A stretch of 64,000 nt of DNA, taken from NCBI RefSeq assembly GCF_002150785.1, contig NZ_MTAZ01000049.1, positions 21,888-85,887 of the forward strand. The letters are read 5' to 3'. The translations under genes and the position numbers were made by a program. How positions within the stretch are numbered: position 1 is the stretch's first letter; every line of letters starts with the position of its first letter. Shown in pieces: positions 44,092 through 54,748 of the stretch. The notes under the pieces were generated by a model. The model did not search any database. It worked only from the letters and a program-made list of their open reading frames with translations, and was not told the origin of the DNA. The DNA is from Arenibacter amylolyticus. Lineage in GTDB: Bacteria; Bacteroidota; Bacteroidia; Flavobacteriales; Flavobacteriaceae.

Positions 44092-45093
44092 ATGGATGAG
44101 GTTAAAAAGATAGTAGGTGATATAAAAAGAGGAAATATAGCCCCCATATATTTACTAACAGGGGAGGAGCCTTATTATATCGATAAAATTTCGGAGTTTA
44201 TAGAAAAGAACGTCCTTACCGAGGAGGAACGCGGTTTTAATCAGGTGGTCCTTTACGGTAGGGAGGTAAGCGTGGAAGATATTGTAGGTAATGCCAAGCG
44301 ATATCCCATGATGGCCGAGAGACAGGTGGTGGTGGTTAAGGAGGCACAGCATTTGTCTAGAACTATTGAAAATTTAACTTCTTATGCGGCCAATCCACAA
44401 CCATCTACCGTATTGGTGCTTTGTTATAAGTACAATAAACTGGACAAGCGTAAAAAACTATACAAGGCCATTAAAAAATCTGGAGTAGTTCTTGAAAGTA
44501 AAAAGCTTTACGAGAACCAGGTGGCAGACTGGATTAAGAATGTGCTAAAATCCAGGGGGTACGATATCACATTTAAGGCATCCAATCTGTTGGTGGAGTT
44601 CCTAGGAACAGATTTGGGGAAGATAGACAAGGAGTTAGAGAAGTTATGTCTGGTTGTACCCAAGGGCTCGCAGATTACACCAGAGGCCATTGAAGTGAAT
44701 ATAGGAATTAGTAAAGATTATAATAATTTTGAATTAAAGCGGGCCATTGGGGAAGGCGATGTGGTGAAGGCCACAAGGATTATCAATTATTTTGGCCAAA
44801 ATCCTAAAGACAATCCCTTTGTGTTAACCATTACCCTGCTTTATTCCTTTTTTAATCAGTTATTAACCTATCATGGATTAAATGACCAATCCCCAAAAAA
44901 TGTTTCCAAGGCCTTGGGAATAAGACCCTATTTTGTGGAGGAAATCCAGATCGCAGCCAGAAATTTCCCGATGAGAAGGGTTAGTGGAATTATATCCGAA
45001 CTCAGGGAGCTAGATCTAAAAGGGAAAGGAGTAGGCGCTAGCATCTCCCAACAAGACCTTTTAAAAGAATTGTTGGTTAAGATTTTTCGATAG
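44092..45093 (+). CDS. holA: DNA polymerase III subunit delta
   Basis: A 333-residue clamp-loader subunit that opens the beta sliding clamp. It follows the HolA pattern: PIYLLTGEEPYYIDKISEFI (18-37), GFNQVVLYG, AKRYPMMAERQVVVVKEAQ, ENLTSYAANPQPSTVLVLCYKY and the C-terminal helical collar (LLYSFFNQLLTYHG; FPMRRVSGIISELRELDLKGKG). Length is standard. The ATG is 26 bp from the divergent HSDR_N gene start. It ends 8 nt before the convergent DoxX gene. Confidence 0.93.
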   Translation: MDEVKKIVGDIKRGNIAPIYLLTGEEPYYIDKISEFIEKNVLTEEERGFNQVVLYGREVSVEDIVGNAKRYPMMAERQVVVVKEAQHLSRTIENLTSYAANPQPSTVLVLCYKYNKLDKRKKLYKAIKKSGVVLESKKLYENQVADWIKNVLKSRGYDITFKASNLLVEFLGTDLGKIDKELEKLCLVVPKGSQITPEAIEVNIGISKDYNNFELKRAIGEGDVVKATRIINYFGQNPKDNPFVLTITLLYSFFNQLLTYHGLNDQSPKNVSKALGIRPYFVEEIQIAARNFPMRRVSGIISELRELDLKGKGVGASISQQDLLKELLVKIFR

Positions 45094-45101
45094 CGATATG
45101 G

Positions 45102-45464
45102 CTATCTTTTATCCAAACTGAACTTCCCCGGACCCAATAGTAAAATACTGCCAAAGCCTACCAAGAAGAGAAGTGCTTTTTCCTTTACCGATAAGGGATC
45201 TTGGGCGTGCACAATTAATAAGGCTACCAACATAGTTATTATGGTAGGTACGGTGGCCCAACGGGTTCTAATACCTATAATAACTAGAATAGGGCAAATA
45301 AACTCCCCGATGACGGCTAAAACCAGGGAGGGGGCAGCTCCGATTCCCAAGGGGTCACCAAACTCAAAATTACCTTGAATAAGTTTAAGAAATTTAGGGA
45401 TTCCGTGAGTTAGCATTAATACAGCGAAACCAACTCGTAATAGTAATAGGCCAAAATCTTTCAT
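45102..45464 (-). CDS. DoxX family membrane protein
   Basis: A 120-residue protein with four predicted membrane helices. It has the DoxX pattern: LLLRVGFAVLMLTHGIPKFLK in the first helix, GEFICPILVIIGIRTRWAT and ALLIVHAQDPL. Bacterial DoxX proteins act in membrane redox or thiosulfate-related complexes, but small Bacteroidota members have no assigned role. It starts 95 nt from the end of the E1 gene, on the same strand, and may be co-transcribed or independent. Confidence 0.88.
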   Translation of the reverse strand: MKDFGLLLLRVGFAVLMLTHGIPKFLKLIQGNFEFGDPLGIGAAPSLVLAVIGEFICPILVIIGIRTRWATVPTIITMLVALLIVHAQDPLSVKEKALLFLVGFGSILLLGPGKFSLDKR

Positions 45465-45559
45465 TGGGGGACTTTAGTTTAGGTTATTTCGGACTAAAAA
45501 TAATTAAATGTTCATAAAAAACTAAGGTTTCTTCTAAAATTATCCCAAACAAGGGATGA

Positions 45560-47971
45560 CTATCTTAATTTCGGAAATTTATTAGGGTTGGTTTCCCGCA
45601 TGATGGAATAGACCTTTTCAAAAATATCCTCCCCATTTGGTTTGGAGAAATAATCCCCATCCGTAGCGTATGCCGGCCTATGGGGCTTAGCAGTGAGAGT
45701 TTGTGGGGCACTGTCCAAATATTGATAAGCCCCCTGCTTCTCTACAATTTCGTGGATTAGATAGGCAGAACAACCACCTGGGACGTCCTCGTCGATCACC
45801 AATAGTCGATTGGTTTTTTTAATACTTTTAAGCATGTCTTGGCCCAGATCAAAAGGCAGTAAGCTTTGTGCATCTATCACTTCGGCATCTATTCCTACCT
45901 CTTGGAGCTCTATGGCAACTTGCATAACAATACGCAAGGTAGATCCATAGGAGAGTAGGGTAATATCGTTTCCTTCCTTTACGGTTTCCACCACGCCAAT
46001 GGGAGTGCAAAGTTCTCCTAGGTTGTTGGGTTTGTCCTCCTTTAGGCGGTACCCATTAAGGCTTTCAATTAATAGGGCAGGTTCATTACCTTTCATTAAG
46101 GTATTGTAAAAGCCAGCCGCTTTGGTCATGTTCCTTGGTGTTAGAATATACATGCCTCTTAATAAATGGATCAATCCGCCCATTTGTGACCCAGAATGCC
46201 ATATACCTTCTAGCCTATGTCCCCTAGTCCGAACAATTAACGGAGCGCGTTGTTTGCCCACGGTTCGGTAAAGTAGGGTGGCTAGGTCGTCCGTTAGGGT
46301 ATAAAGGGCATAGAATATATAATCTAAATATTGAATCTCGGCAATAGGACGTAGTCCTCTCATGGCCATTCCTATTCCTTGGCCTATTATGGTTGCCTCC
46401 CTAATGCCGGTATCTGCAACCCTAAGTTTGCCATATTTTTTCTGTAGACCTTCCAAGCCTTGGTTTACATCCCCAATGGCTCCAGTATCTTCCCCGAAAA
46501 TCAATGCTTCCGGATATTTATCAAACAAGTGATCAAAGTTGTCCCGTAGAATAACCCGGCCATCTACCGCTATAGGGTCTGGATCGTAGGTGGGTTTTAC
46601 TTCAGGAACATGAAGGGCACTATTTTCTTGCTCATTGTAGAGGAAGGTGCTAAACTTAGCCTGGGATTCTTCCAGAAAACTGTCGGTCCATCTAGCTAAA
46701 GCTTCCTTCTCTTCGCTTGTTTCACCTAACAAATAGCGCATGGCTCTTCTTGCCGTAGATGCCAAGTCTTTTTTAATGGGCTCTTCCTTGGCAATCAAAT
46801 CGTTTTTTAGCTTGGCTATAAAGTTTTTATTGGGGCTAGTATTGGCAACATTGTTTAATAGGTTTACCAAGGTTTTCTTATGTTCCTTGTGTGGGGAAAG
46901 GAATTCTTCCCATGCTTCCTTTCTCGCAGACCGCACCTGTCTTTTAATATTCTTTTCAAGTGCCTGTAATTCTTCTTCTGTGGCAATCTTATTGGCAAGG
47001 ATCCATTCACGGTATCGCTTGTTGCAATCGTTTTCCCTTTCCCAGGTTAATCGGTCCTCACTTTTATATCGTTCGTGAGATCCGGAAGTGGAATGTCCCT
47101 GTGGTTGGGTAAGTTCAGTAACATGGATAATCACAGGAACGTGTTGTTCCCTAGCTATATCCGCAGCATTTTCATAAGCGTGAATCAGTGCGGTGTAATC
47201 CCAACCCTTTACCTTGATAATTTCATATCCATCATCCTTCTTATCTCGTTGGAAACCAGCTAAAATCTTGGAGATGTCCTCTTTGGTTGTTTGGTGTTTG
47301 GCATGGACGGAAATACCGTACTCATCATCCCAAATACTAATCACCATGGGTACTTGTAATACCCCTGCAGCATTTATTGTTTCAAAGAAAGCTCCCTCAC
47401 TGGTACTAGCGTTTCCTATGGTACCCCATGCAACTTCATTTCCATTTACTGAAAACCGATCGCTATTGATGCCTTTAACATTCCTATAGATCTTAGAGGC
47501 TTGTGCCAAACCTAATAGGCGGGGCATCTGGCCCGAGGTACAAGATATATCCGCACTACTATTTTTTTGTTGAGTTAGGTTTTTCCAAGTACCATCTTCA
47601 TTTAAACTGAAGGTAGTAAAGTGTCCGCCCATTTGCCTTCCAGCACTCATGGGGTCCTTGGTGATATCGGTAGTGGCATAAAGACCGTGGAAGAACTGTT
47701 TTGGGGAAAGAAGTCCCAAGGCCATCATAAACGTTTGGTCCCGGTAATATCCACTTCTAAAATCACCATCCCTAAAGGAACGCGCCATGGCGAGTTGCGG
47801 TAGCTCCTTCCCATCACCAAAAATACCAAACTTGGCCTTTCCGGTCAGTACTTCCCTTCTTCCCAATAAGCTACACTCCCTGCTGGTAATTGCAATTTCG
47901 TAATCCTTTAGAATTTGAATTTGAAAATCATCAAAAGAAATATCGCTGCTGGTTTCGGAATCTATCTTCAT
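45560..47971 (-). CDS. Fused 2-oxoacid dehydrogenase E1 (alpha-beta), branched-chain type
   Basis: An 803-residue thiamine-diphosphate enzyme: the alpha subunit is N-terminal and the beta subunit C-terminal in one chain. The alpha half shows GHFTTFSLN, the ThDP/Mg segment GNASTSEGAFFETINAAG and ISIWDDEYGIS. The beta half (about 470-803) has GEDTGAIGDVNQGLEGL, AEIQYLDYIFYALYTL, RTRGHRL and IEIVDAQSLLPFDL-type residues. It oxidatively decarboxylates a 2-oxoacid and passes the acyl group to E2. No E2 or E3 gene is adjacent. Such fused E1 genes are common in Bacteroidota; the branched-chain substrate is inferred from family resemblance. Confidence 0.9.
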   Translation of the reverse strand: MKIDSETSSDISFDDFQIQILKDYEIAITSRECSLLGRREVLTGKAKFGIFGDGKELPQLAMARSFRDGDFRSGYYRDQTFMMALGLLSPKQFFHGLYATTDITKDPMSAGRQMGGHFTTFSLNEDGTWKNLTQQKNSSADISCTSGQMPRLLGLAQASKIYRNVKGINSDRFSVNGNEVAWGTIGNASTSEGAFFETINAAGVLQVPMVISIWDDEYGISVHAKHQTTKEDISKILAGFQRDKKDDGYEIIKVKGWDYTALIHAYENAADIAREQHVPVIIHVTELTQPQGHSTSGSHERYKSEDRLTWERENDCNKRYREWILANKIATEEELQALEKNIKRQVRSARKEAWEEFLSPHKEHKKTLVNLLNNVANTSPNKNFIAKLKNDLIAKEEPIKKDLASTARRAMRYLLGETSEEKEALARWTDSFLEESQAKFSTFLYNEQENSALHVPEVKPTYDPDPIAVDGRVILRDNFDHLFDKYPEALIFGEDTGAIGDVNQGLEGLQKKYGKLRVADTGIREATIIGQGIGMAMRGLRPIAEIQYLDYIFYALYTLTDDLATLLYRTVGKQRAPLIVRTRGHRLEGIWHSGSQMGGLIHLLRGMYILTPRNMTKAAGFYNTLMKGNEPALLIESLNGYRLKEDKPNNLGELCTPIGVVETVKEGNDITLLSYGSTLRIVMQVAIELQEVGIDAEVIDAQSLLPFDLGQDMLKSIKKTNRLLVIDEDVPGGCSAYLIHEIVEKQGAYQYLDSAPQTLTAKPHRPAYATDGDYFSKPNGEDIFEKVYSIMRETNPNKFPKLR

Positions 47972-48134
47972 TTTGGATATACATGGTTTTACGCAAAAGT
48001 ATCAAATCATTATGGGTTTTGCAACCAATAAAATTCGATACCTCTTAATAATTCCCTAACATTTAGGGAATTGTAAAAATATTTGTTATCAATATCTCAA
48101 TAAAATTCGCTCAAACTAAGAATATGGCAATGAT

Positions 48135-50981
48135 TTAAAACCATTTCCTTGTAAATAGTCCGGTTAGTGTACGCGGACTAAAGGTGATGACGAATCTTAT
48201 TTTTTGATCGTAATTGGGTTGGGCAATTTCCCATCCATTGCTAGAGTATACAGGGAAATAGAGTTCAAAGTAATCGGTTAACAGGTTTAGCCGCACGCCG
48301 GTATCATAAACAAATTGTTCTTTTATACCTCTGTTTTTTAACATACCAAGGTCTCCATAGAGCTCTACCCATCTCCAAAGGTTGACACTGGAATTTATGG
48401 TGGCCATCCAATCATTGGCAAATGGATTCTCAAATTTTGATTTAAACCCTCCTTCAGCAACAATGATTTGTTGGCTATAAATCCCCGTCCCTTCAGATCT
48501 TCCCAAATAATTATAGTCAAAAAGATAATCTGTAGGCCGATCCAATGAAAAACTAAAGAAATCTGAGCTGCCAGCGGTTTTGTTTCTCAAAAATTTCCCT
48601 GCAAAGAATCGTATATTAAATTGTGTGTTATTCTGAAATAGCTTGCGGTATTCCATTTCGTAGGCCAACTTGGTAAACAGATTGGATTGCTGTGCGTCTA
48701 GGGACCACGATAGATAGTTAAGAATGTTATTGGTAGTATGGGTATACTTTGCATTCAGTACATTGTAATCTGGATCCGTCTCAAAATCTATATTGTCCAG
48801 ACTGCTGTCTCTGGTCCTAAACACATTGACGGATCTTAATACTAGGGTGTTGCGTTTGTTTAGTAGTAAGTTATCTGGCCTCCATCCAAAGCCTATGCTG
48901 GGGCTTAGGGTGGTGTAGCGCGAATTTTTTTGGTAGTGGCTGGTATATCCCCTTAAGGAGTAATTGGTAACGTATAGTCCACTTTTCCCGTGATATTGTC
49001 TAAAGTTAAAACTTCCGTACCCCACAAAGGTTTTTTCGTTGGGAGCATAGGAAGGAGCTACATCAAATACAAAGGGTCGCTCTAATAAAGTCTTATTGTG
49101 AAGGCGCATTCCCGGAGAGAGTCCGTCATATTTGTTGAATCCTATTACAGGAACATAAAACACCTGATTAAAGTACGGGTCTTCCGCATCTTTAAAGAAT
49201 TGAAGTTTTAACCGTTTATTGCTGGAAAAAAAGCCATTAAGGGATTTCCAATTATCGCGTTGGTTAAATTCTGGAATGGTTTGGTCATAGTTTAATACCA
49301 AACGCTCTTCGGCCTTATAGGGAATATACAGCGTTTTTTCGTCGGTGATATCGGTAAACCAATATTGTGAGATTACGGAATCATTTCTAATGCCAAATAA
49401 GGAAATGGGGACATTAGTCCCTTGTTTGTTTTTTAAGGTCACCGCTAAGCTGTCGCCACTTCTGTTGACCCTTTTAATCTTGAAATCTATTTTTTTGGTG
49501 GTGGACACATATTCGTCAAAAAACCAATTGATATCCTTATCCGAATTTTCTACTACCATAAATTTAAAATCGGCTGCGGTGGATTCCTTTAACTTATAGT
49601 ATTCATAAAATTCTCTAACACTTTGGTCTACTTTCTTTTTACCGGTATAATCCGCTAAATAGGCCAAACCTAAACCTGCTTTGTACCGGTTCGCTATTTT
49701 TTGGTTGAATTTGATTAGGGAATCATTGGGGGTGGTTAATGCTTGGTCTACATTTCTTCTGGCAGATAACATATGCAATAACGGATACTGTTCGTTAAAT
49801 CCCATCTTAGCTAGATGAAAGTTTCGAATACCCCAAATTCCCGATAGTTTTCCCAGTAATTTTTGATCTGGATAATGTTGCTCTACAAAATTAATCATCA
49901 GATAATTCGTAATGGCGTCTGTTACCCATTTTTCTTTTCGGGGATCAAGGTACATGGTCTCCTTTAGGAAGCTGTTGAGGGCTGTTTTCAGAAATTTCAT
50001 TTCAAACTGAAACTGCTCCTCGTAGGGTCTGATAAATTTTGGCAATTGATTTATACCATATAGGGGTTCCTTGTCATAATCCCATTCACTAACCAATAAT
50101 TGTTTATGGGGAAATTCCCCGAGACTTTCCTGAAGGAAACTGGAGATGCGGTTGATAGAAATTCCAGCGGATATTTCATCGTAATTAATAGATTCTAAAT
50201 CCGTAATAAACGTTAGCCCTGGGGTTACATGCTTGGTGAAACGTCGGTTTGGAACAATAATTAGCTCACCACCCTTTTGATCCGTACCTATTAGGGTATG
50301 CGTTTGCATATTGCCTTGGGTGGATTTTTGGGAAGTGTGAAAATTGGAGACTAGATAGAGATCCTTGGGAAAAGTAAATGTAATGGTAGTATTGGTGATT
50401 TCGGTATAGAGATCTTCCAAGTTTTTGTTGGAATACAGATGCCATTCCCCATCATATACTGCTGGGGTTAAATACCAATCTTTTAAAAAGTATTCCCGGA
50501 GGTTGCTATACCCATATGGGGTAAATTTATTGGGGGGTAATTTAACCTTGTAGGTAATAAAAAATTGAAGCGACGTTTCTGGTGGCAAGGGGGTATTTAG
50601 ATCTATCCTTACAATGTCTCGGGCAGGTGAATGCTCCCAAGTTAACCCCAGATGGTCATAATCTACCGCACTGATGATGGTAGTGTATCCCCGTTCTTCC
50701 GCTTTTGCCAAATGCAGGCTTTTTTTAAACTCTTCAGCAAATCTTTTGGCCAATACCGTATTCTTGTCGGCATAAGCACTTGCCCAATCATTGAAATAAA
50801 GGGTGTTTAGAGTGTCTTTGGATTGATTGTAATAATTAATTTCTTGCTGGATGCTGATTACATTTGTTGCTTCATCCAACGATGCTATTATCCTGTTGCT
50901 ATGCTGGGAGTACCCCAGATAGCACCAGGATAATAATACAATCACAAGGGCATATGTTGTATTCTTTGACAAATTCTTCAA
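48135..50981 (-). CDS. M1 peptidase-like protein with beta-barrel C-terminus, catalytic site degenerate
   Basis: A 948-residue exported protein (signal peptide ending GYSQ at about 26). Residues 30-560 follow the M1 aminopeptidase N-domain and catalytic-domain layout, but the zinc-binding HExxH and the downstream Glu are missing: the region that should hold them (336-362) reads NSFLKETMY and WVTDAITNYL. Residues 600-948 are rich in alternating aromatic strands (GYGSFNFRQYHG, PSIGFGWRP, and a terminal FSPRTLTGLFTRKWF), a likely outer-membrane beta-barrel. It may be an inactive scaffold. The start is TTG, fitting the signal peptide and the 12-nt gap to the gene upstream. Confidence 0.8.
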   Translation of the reverse strand: MKNLSKNTTYALVIVLLSWCYLGYSQHSNRIIASLDEATNVISIQQEINYYNQSKDTLNTLYFNDWASAYADKNTVLAKRFAEEFKKSLHLAKAEERGYTTIISAVDYDHLGLTWEHSPARDIVRIDLNTPLPPETSLQFFITYKVKLPPNKFTPYGYSNLREYFLKDWYLTPAVYDGEWHLYSNKNLEDLYTEITNTTITFTFPKDLYLVSNFHTSQKSTQGNMQTHTLIGTDQKGGELIIVPNRRFTKHVTPGLTFITDLESINYDEISAGISINRISSFLQESLGEFPHKQLLVSEWDYDKEPLYGINQLPKFIRPYEEQFQFEMKFLKTALNSFLKETMYLDPRKEKWVTDAITNYLMINFVEQHYPDQKLLGKLSGIWGIRNFHLAKMGFNEQYPLLHMLSARRNVDQALTTPNDSLIKFNQKIANRYKAGLGLAYLADYTGKKKVDQSVREFYEYYKLKESTAADFKFMVVENSDKDINWFFDEYVSTTKKIDFKIKRVNRSGDSLAVTLKNKQGTNVPISLFGIRNDSVISQYWFTDITDEKTLYIPYKAEERLVLNYDQTIPEFNQRDNWKSLNGFFSSNKRLKLQFFKDAEDPYFNQVFYVPVIGFNKYDGLSPGMRLHNKTLLERPFVFDVAPSYAPNEKTFVGYGSFNFRQYHGKSGLYVTNYSLRGYTSHYQKNSRYTTLSPSIGFGWRPDNLLLNKRNTLVLRSVNVFRTRDSSLDNIDFETDPDYNVLNAKYTHTTNNILNYLSWSLDAQQSNLFTKLAYEMEYRKLFQNNTQFNIRFFAGKFLRNKTAGSSDFFSFSLDRPTDYLFDYNYLGRSEGTGIYSQQIIVAEGGFKSKFENPFANDWMATINSSVNLWRWVELYGDLGMLKNRGIKEQFVYDTGVRLNLLTDYFELYFPVYSSNGWEIAQPNYDQKIRFVITFSPRTLTGLFTRKWF

Positions 50982-50993
50982 GCAAGGTGGAAT

Positions 50994-51680
50994 TTAAAAG
51001 TTGGGGGTAAGTAGGTTGCCTTTGTAAAAAGCATCAATAATATCTACTACTTCCTCTTCCGTGTCCACAATTTTAATCAGATCTAGGTCGGTTGGACTAA
51101 TATTTCCTATTTCTAGCATGGAAGATTTAATCCAATCGATTAATCCACTCCAAAACTCTTTTCCGACCAAAATAATTGGGAATTTCTCAATTTTATTGGT
51201 CTGTATTAGGGTGATGGCCTCAAAAAGCTCGTCTAAGGTGCCAAATCCGCCTGGCATAACCACAAATCCTTGAGAATACTTTACAAACATCACTTTGCGA
51301 ACAAAAAAGTAATCGAAATCTAAACTTTTATCATTATCAATATAAGGGTTGTCGTGTTGTTCAAAGGGAAGATCAATATTTAATCCCACCGAAGTACCAC
51401 CGGCTAAATGAGCACCTTTATTCCCGGCTTCCATAATCCCAGGGCCACCTCCAGTGATGATTCCATAACCAGCCTCAGAAATCCGTTTGGATACCTTAAC
51501 GGCTAACTCGTAGATGGGATCCCCTGGTTTTGTTCTGGCAGATCCAAAAATGGAAACACATGGGCCAATCGCACTCATTTTTTCAAATCCATTTACAAAT
51601 TCGCCCATTATTTTAAATAGGGCCCATGAATCGTTGGTCTTTATTTCATTCCACCCTTTATGATGTTGTTCTTTTCTCAT
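50994..51680 (-). CDS. TIGR00730 family (LOG-type) Rossmann protein
   Basis: A 228-residue protein of the LOG family (often mislabelled lysine decarboxylase), whose characterised members release cytokinin bases from nucleoside monophosphates, i.e. act as nucleotide phosphoribohydrolases. Motifs: IFGSARTKPG, the GGGPGIMEAGNKGA segment (72-90 region) and PGGFGTLDELFE with the active-site Glu. In bacteria the nucleotide substrate is unclear. It starts 111 nt from uvrA's end and the next gene starts 12 nt beyond its stop, so it is co-transcribed with the degenerate M1 gene. Confidence 0.92.
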   Translation of the reverse strand: MRKEQHHKGWNEIKTNDSWALFKIMGEFVNGFEKMSAIGPCVSIFGSARTKPGDPIYELAVKVSKRISEAGYGIITGGGPGIMEAGNKGAHLAGGTSVGLNIDLPFEQHDNPYIDNDKSLDFDYFFVRKVMFVKYSQGFVVMPGGFGTLDELFEAITLIQTNKIEKFPIILVGKEFWSGLIDWIKSSMLEIGNISPTDLDLIKIVDTEEEVVDIIDAFYKGNLLTPNF

Positions 51681-51791
51681 AATATTTAATAAATCAAACT
51701 GTGTTATAGTTTACCAAATGTGCTAAAAATCCCTAGCCCAAGCAAACTTTTGTTGGGAAGGCGAATTTTGTGGCCGGTAAACCTGTTAAAA

Positions 51792-54626
51792 TTACAAACC
51801 TAATTCTTTTCTAAGATACTTGGAAGTATGACTTTTCTTATCCATCGCCACTTCTTCCGGGGTTCCTTTAGCGACTACCATTCCTCCTTTTTTGCCTCCT
51901 TCATGGCCTATGTCTATAATATAGTCCATCATTTTTATAACATCCATATTGTGTTCTATAATCAATACGGTATTGCCATGGTCTACTAGCTTGTTTAAAA
52001 CATCCATCAGTACCCTGATATCCTCAAAATGTAATCCGGTAGTGGGTTCATCTAAGATGTAAAACGTATTTCCGGTATCTTTTTTGGATAACTCCGTAGC
52101 CAACTTTATCCGTTGCGCCTCTCCTCCAGACAAGGTGGTAGATTGTTGGCCCAAGGAAATATAACCTAGGCCTACATCCTGAATTGTTTTTAATTTTCGA
52201 TGGATTTTAGGAATGTTTTCAAAAAAGTCTACCGATTCATTGATTGTCATTTCAAGGACATCTGCAATGGATTTTCCCTTGTATCTAATCTCCAAGGTCT
52301 CTCTATTAAAACGTTTGCCATAGCATGTTTCACAATCTACATAAACGTCTGGCAAAAAGTTCATTTCAATGACACGCAATCCTCCACCCTTACAAGTTTC
52401 GCAACGCCCGCCTTTCACATTAAAACTAAATCTGCCTGGCTTATAGCCCCTTATGGCAGCTTCTTGTGTCTTGGCAAACAAGGATCTAATTTCGCTAAAC
52501 ACCCCCGTATAGGTAGCAGGATTAGATCTAGGGGTACGGCCTATGGGAGACTGGTTTATGTCTATCACCTTGTCTATATGCTCCAGGCCACTAATTTTTT
52601 TATAGGGCATTGGTTTTTTTACCCCATTAAAATAATGCGCGTTTAGGATGGGATATAGGGTTTCACTGATGAGGGTAGACTTCCCACTTCCCGAAACTCC
52701 GGTAACGCCTATCATTTTTCCCAAGGGGAATTCAACCGAAATGTTTTTAAGATTATTCCCAGTACATCCCGTAAGTTTGATTGACTTTCCATTGCCAGGT
52801 CGCCTAGTCCCAGGAACCGCTATGCTTAGCTCTCCAGAAATGTAGGAAGCTGTGAGGGTATGATGGTTTTTAAGGTCTGCAGGGCTTCCTTCGGAAATTA
52901 TTTCACCCCCGTGTCTCCCCGCCTTTGGACCAATATCTATTACATGGTCTGCACGTTCTATCATGTCCCGGTCGTGTTCTACTACAATAACCGAATTCCC
53001 AATATCTCTTAGGGATTCCAAGGATTGTATTAAGCGTTCATTGTCCCTTTGGTGTAATCCAATGCTAGGCTCGTCCAATATATAGAGTACGCCCACCAGC
53101 TGAGACCCAATTTGGGTGGCCAATCGGATACGTTGAGCCTCTCCTCCGGATAATGACTTACTACTTCGGTTTAAGGAAAGGTAATTTAGGCCTACATCCA
53201 ATAAGAATTGAATCCTGACTCTAATTTCCTTAATTACCTCTTCGGCAATCTTTAATTGCTTGTTTGTGAGTCTAGATTCTAAATTCTGGAAAAACTCCGC
53301 TAACTCAGAAATGTCCCAATTAGATAACTGGGAAATATTCTTGTTGTCTATCTTAAAATTTAAGGAAGCTTGTTTTAACCGTGTTCCCTCGCATGTTGGG
53401 CATTTAATCTTATCCATATACTCCTTCGCCCACCGTTTAATGCTGGTGGAACTGGCTTCGTGGAATTGATTTTTTATGAAATGCGATATCCCTTCATAAT
53501 CTATCTTGTACTGTCTTTTTACACCAAGTGCTTTAGAATCTACCTCAAAACTCTCTTTGCCACCATAGAGTAATATTTTAATAGCTTCTTCCGGTATGGT
53601 TGCAATGGGATCGTCCAACTTAAACTGATAGCGTTGTGCAATAATCTCTATCTGTTTAAAAGCCCATGATTTTTTATAAGGTCCCAAGGGGGCTATACCT
53701 CCAGCGATAATCGATAGCTTTTTGTTAGGGAAAATTTTATTTTCGTTTACCTCATAAACATTGCCCAAACCATTGCAATCCGGACACATTCCCTTTGGGG
53801 AGTTAAATGAAAATGTGTTTGGTTCAGGCGCAGGATAAGAAATTCCTGTGGTGGGGCACATTAGATCCCTGCTAAAATAACGAGGTTCTTGGGTGCCTTC
53901 CTCCAGAACCATTAAAATATTGTCCCCACTGTACATGGCCGTATTAATGGATTCGGAAAGCCGTTTGTCTAAATCTGGACTGGGTACAATTTTAAGTCGG
54001 TCTATTACAATTTCGATGTCATGGGTCTTGTAACGGTCTACTTTCATACCCTTTACAATATCCTTTATTTCCCCATTGACCCTTACTTTTACAAAGCCCT
54101 GCTTGGCAATTTGCTCAAATAACTCTCTATAATGCCCCTTTCTAGATCTTACTACTGGAGCTAGAATGTTAACTCGCTTGTCCATGTAGGTGCTTATAAT
54201 GAGATCTTTAATCTGTGCATCATCATAACTCACCATCTTTTCCCCAGTATTGAAGCTATAGGCGTCGCTAGCCCTTGCATATAGCAGTCTCAGGAAATCA
54301 TAAATTTCGGTAATGGTGCCAACTGTAGACCTAGGAGATTTAGAAGTGGTTTTTTGCTCTATGGCGATAACAGGTGAAAGTCCGTCAATCTTATCCACGT
54401 CCGGTCGCTCCAGTCCCCCTAAAAATTGTCGTGCATAAGCAGAAAACGTTTCTATATACCTTCGTTGTCCTTCCGCATAAATGGTGTCGAAGGCTAAGGA
54501 TGATTTCCCACTGCCCGAGAGACCGGTAATTACCACCAGTTTTTCCCTTGGGATAGTAACATCTATATTTTTAAGGTTGTGCACCCGAGCTCCCTGAACC
54601 TCAATATTTTCTTCGTATGCCATCAT
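51792..54626 (-). CDS. uvrA: Excinuclease ABC subunit UvrA
   Basis: A UvrA of about 944 residues, the damage-recognition ATPase of nucleotide excision repair. Two ABC modules are present: Walker [10 protein letters not shown] and GVSGSGKST, signatures [12 protein letters not shown] and [12 protein letters not shown], Walker [12 protein letters not shown] and [11 protein letters not shown]. Zinc-binding CxxC sets appear in the first half (CPTCEGTRL and MCPDCNGLG) and [17 protein letters not shown] in the second. The ATG of [13 protein letters not shown] was taken instead of a TTG four codons upstream. It is divergent from the Tudor-like gene at 54749. Confidence 0.97.
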   Translation of the reverse strand: MMAYEENIEVQGARVHNLKNIDVTIPREKLVVITGLSGSGKSSLAFDTIYAEGQRRYIETFSAYARQFLGGLERPDVDKIDGLSPVIAIEQKTTSKSPRSTVGTITEIYDFLRLLYARASDAYSFNTGEKMVSYDDAQIKDLIISTYMDKRVNILAPVVRSRKGHYRELFEQIAKQGFVKVRVNGEIKDIVKGMKVDRYKTHDIEIVIDRLKIVPSPDLDKRLSESINTAMYSGDNILMVLEEGTQEPRYFSRDLMCPTTGISYPAPEPNTFSFNSPKGMCPDCNGLGNVYEVNENKIFPNKKLSIIAGGIAPLGPYKKSWAFKQIEIIAQRYQFKLDDPIATIPEEAIKILLYGGKESFEVDSKALGVKRQYKIDYEGISHFIKNQFHEASSTSIKRWAKEYMDKIKCPTCEGTRLKQASLNFKIDNKNISQLSNWDISELAEFFQNLESRLTNKQLKIAEEVIKEIRVRIQFLLDVGLNYLSLNRSSKSLSGGEAQRIRLATQIGSQLVGVLYILDEPSIGLHQRDNERLIQSLESLRDIGNSVIVVEHDRDMIERADHVIDIGPKAGRHGGEIISEGSPADLKNHHTLTASYISGELSIAVPGTRRPGNGKSIKLTGCTGNNLKNISVEFPLGKMIGVTGVSGSGKSTLISETLYPILNAHYFNGVKKPMPYKKISGLEHIDKVIDINQSPIGRTPRSNPATYTGVFSEIRSLFAKTQEAAIRGYKPGRFSFNVKGGRCETCKGGGLRVIEMNFLPDVYVDCETCYGKRFNRETLEIRYKGKSIADVLEMTINESVDFFENIPKIHRKLKTIQDVGLGYISLGQQSTTLSGGEAQRIKLATELSKKDTGNTFYILDEPTTGLHFEDIRVLMDVLNKLVDHGNTVLIIEHNMDVIKMMDYIIDIGHEGGKKGGMVVAKGTPEEVAMDKKSHTSKYLRKELGL

Positions 54627-54748
54627 TCGTATAATCAAAACGCGAAGTTACGACAATGACCATTAATAATGAAGACGCACTAATTTAGTTTTTTGTTATG
54701 TAAGGGCTTAGCCATAAATTAGCGTGTCAAATAAAAACAAAATAGCAT

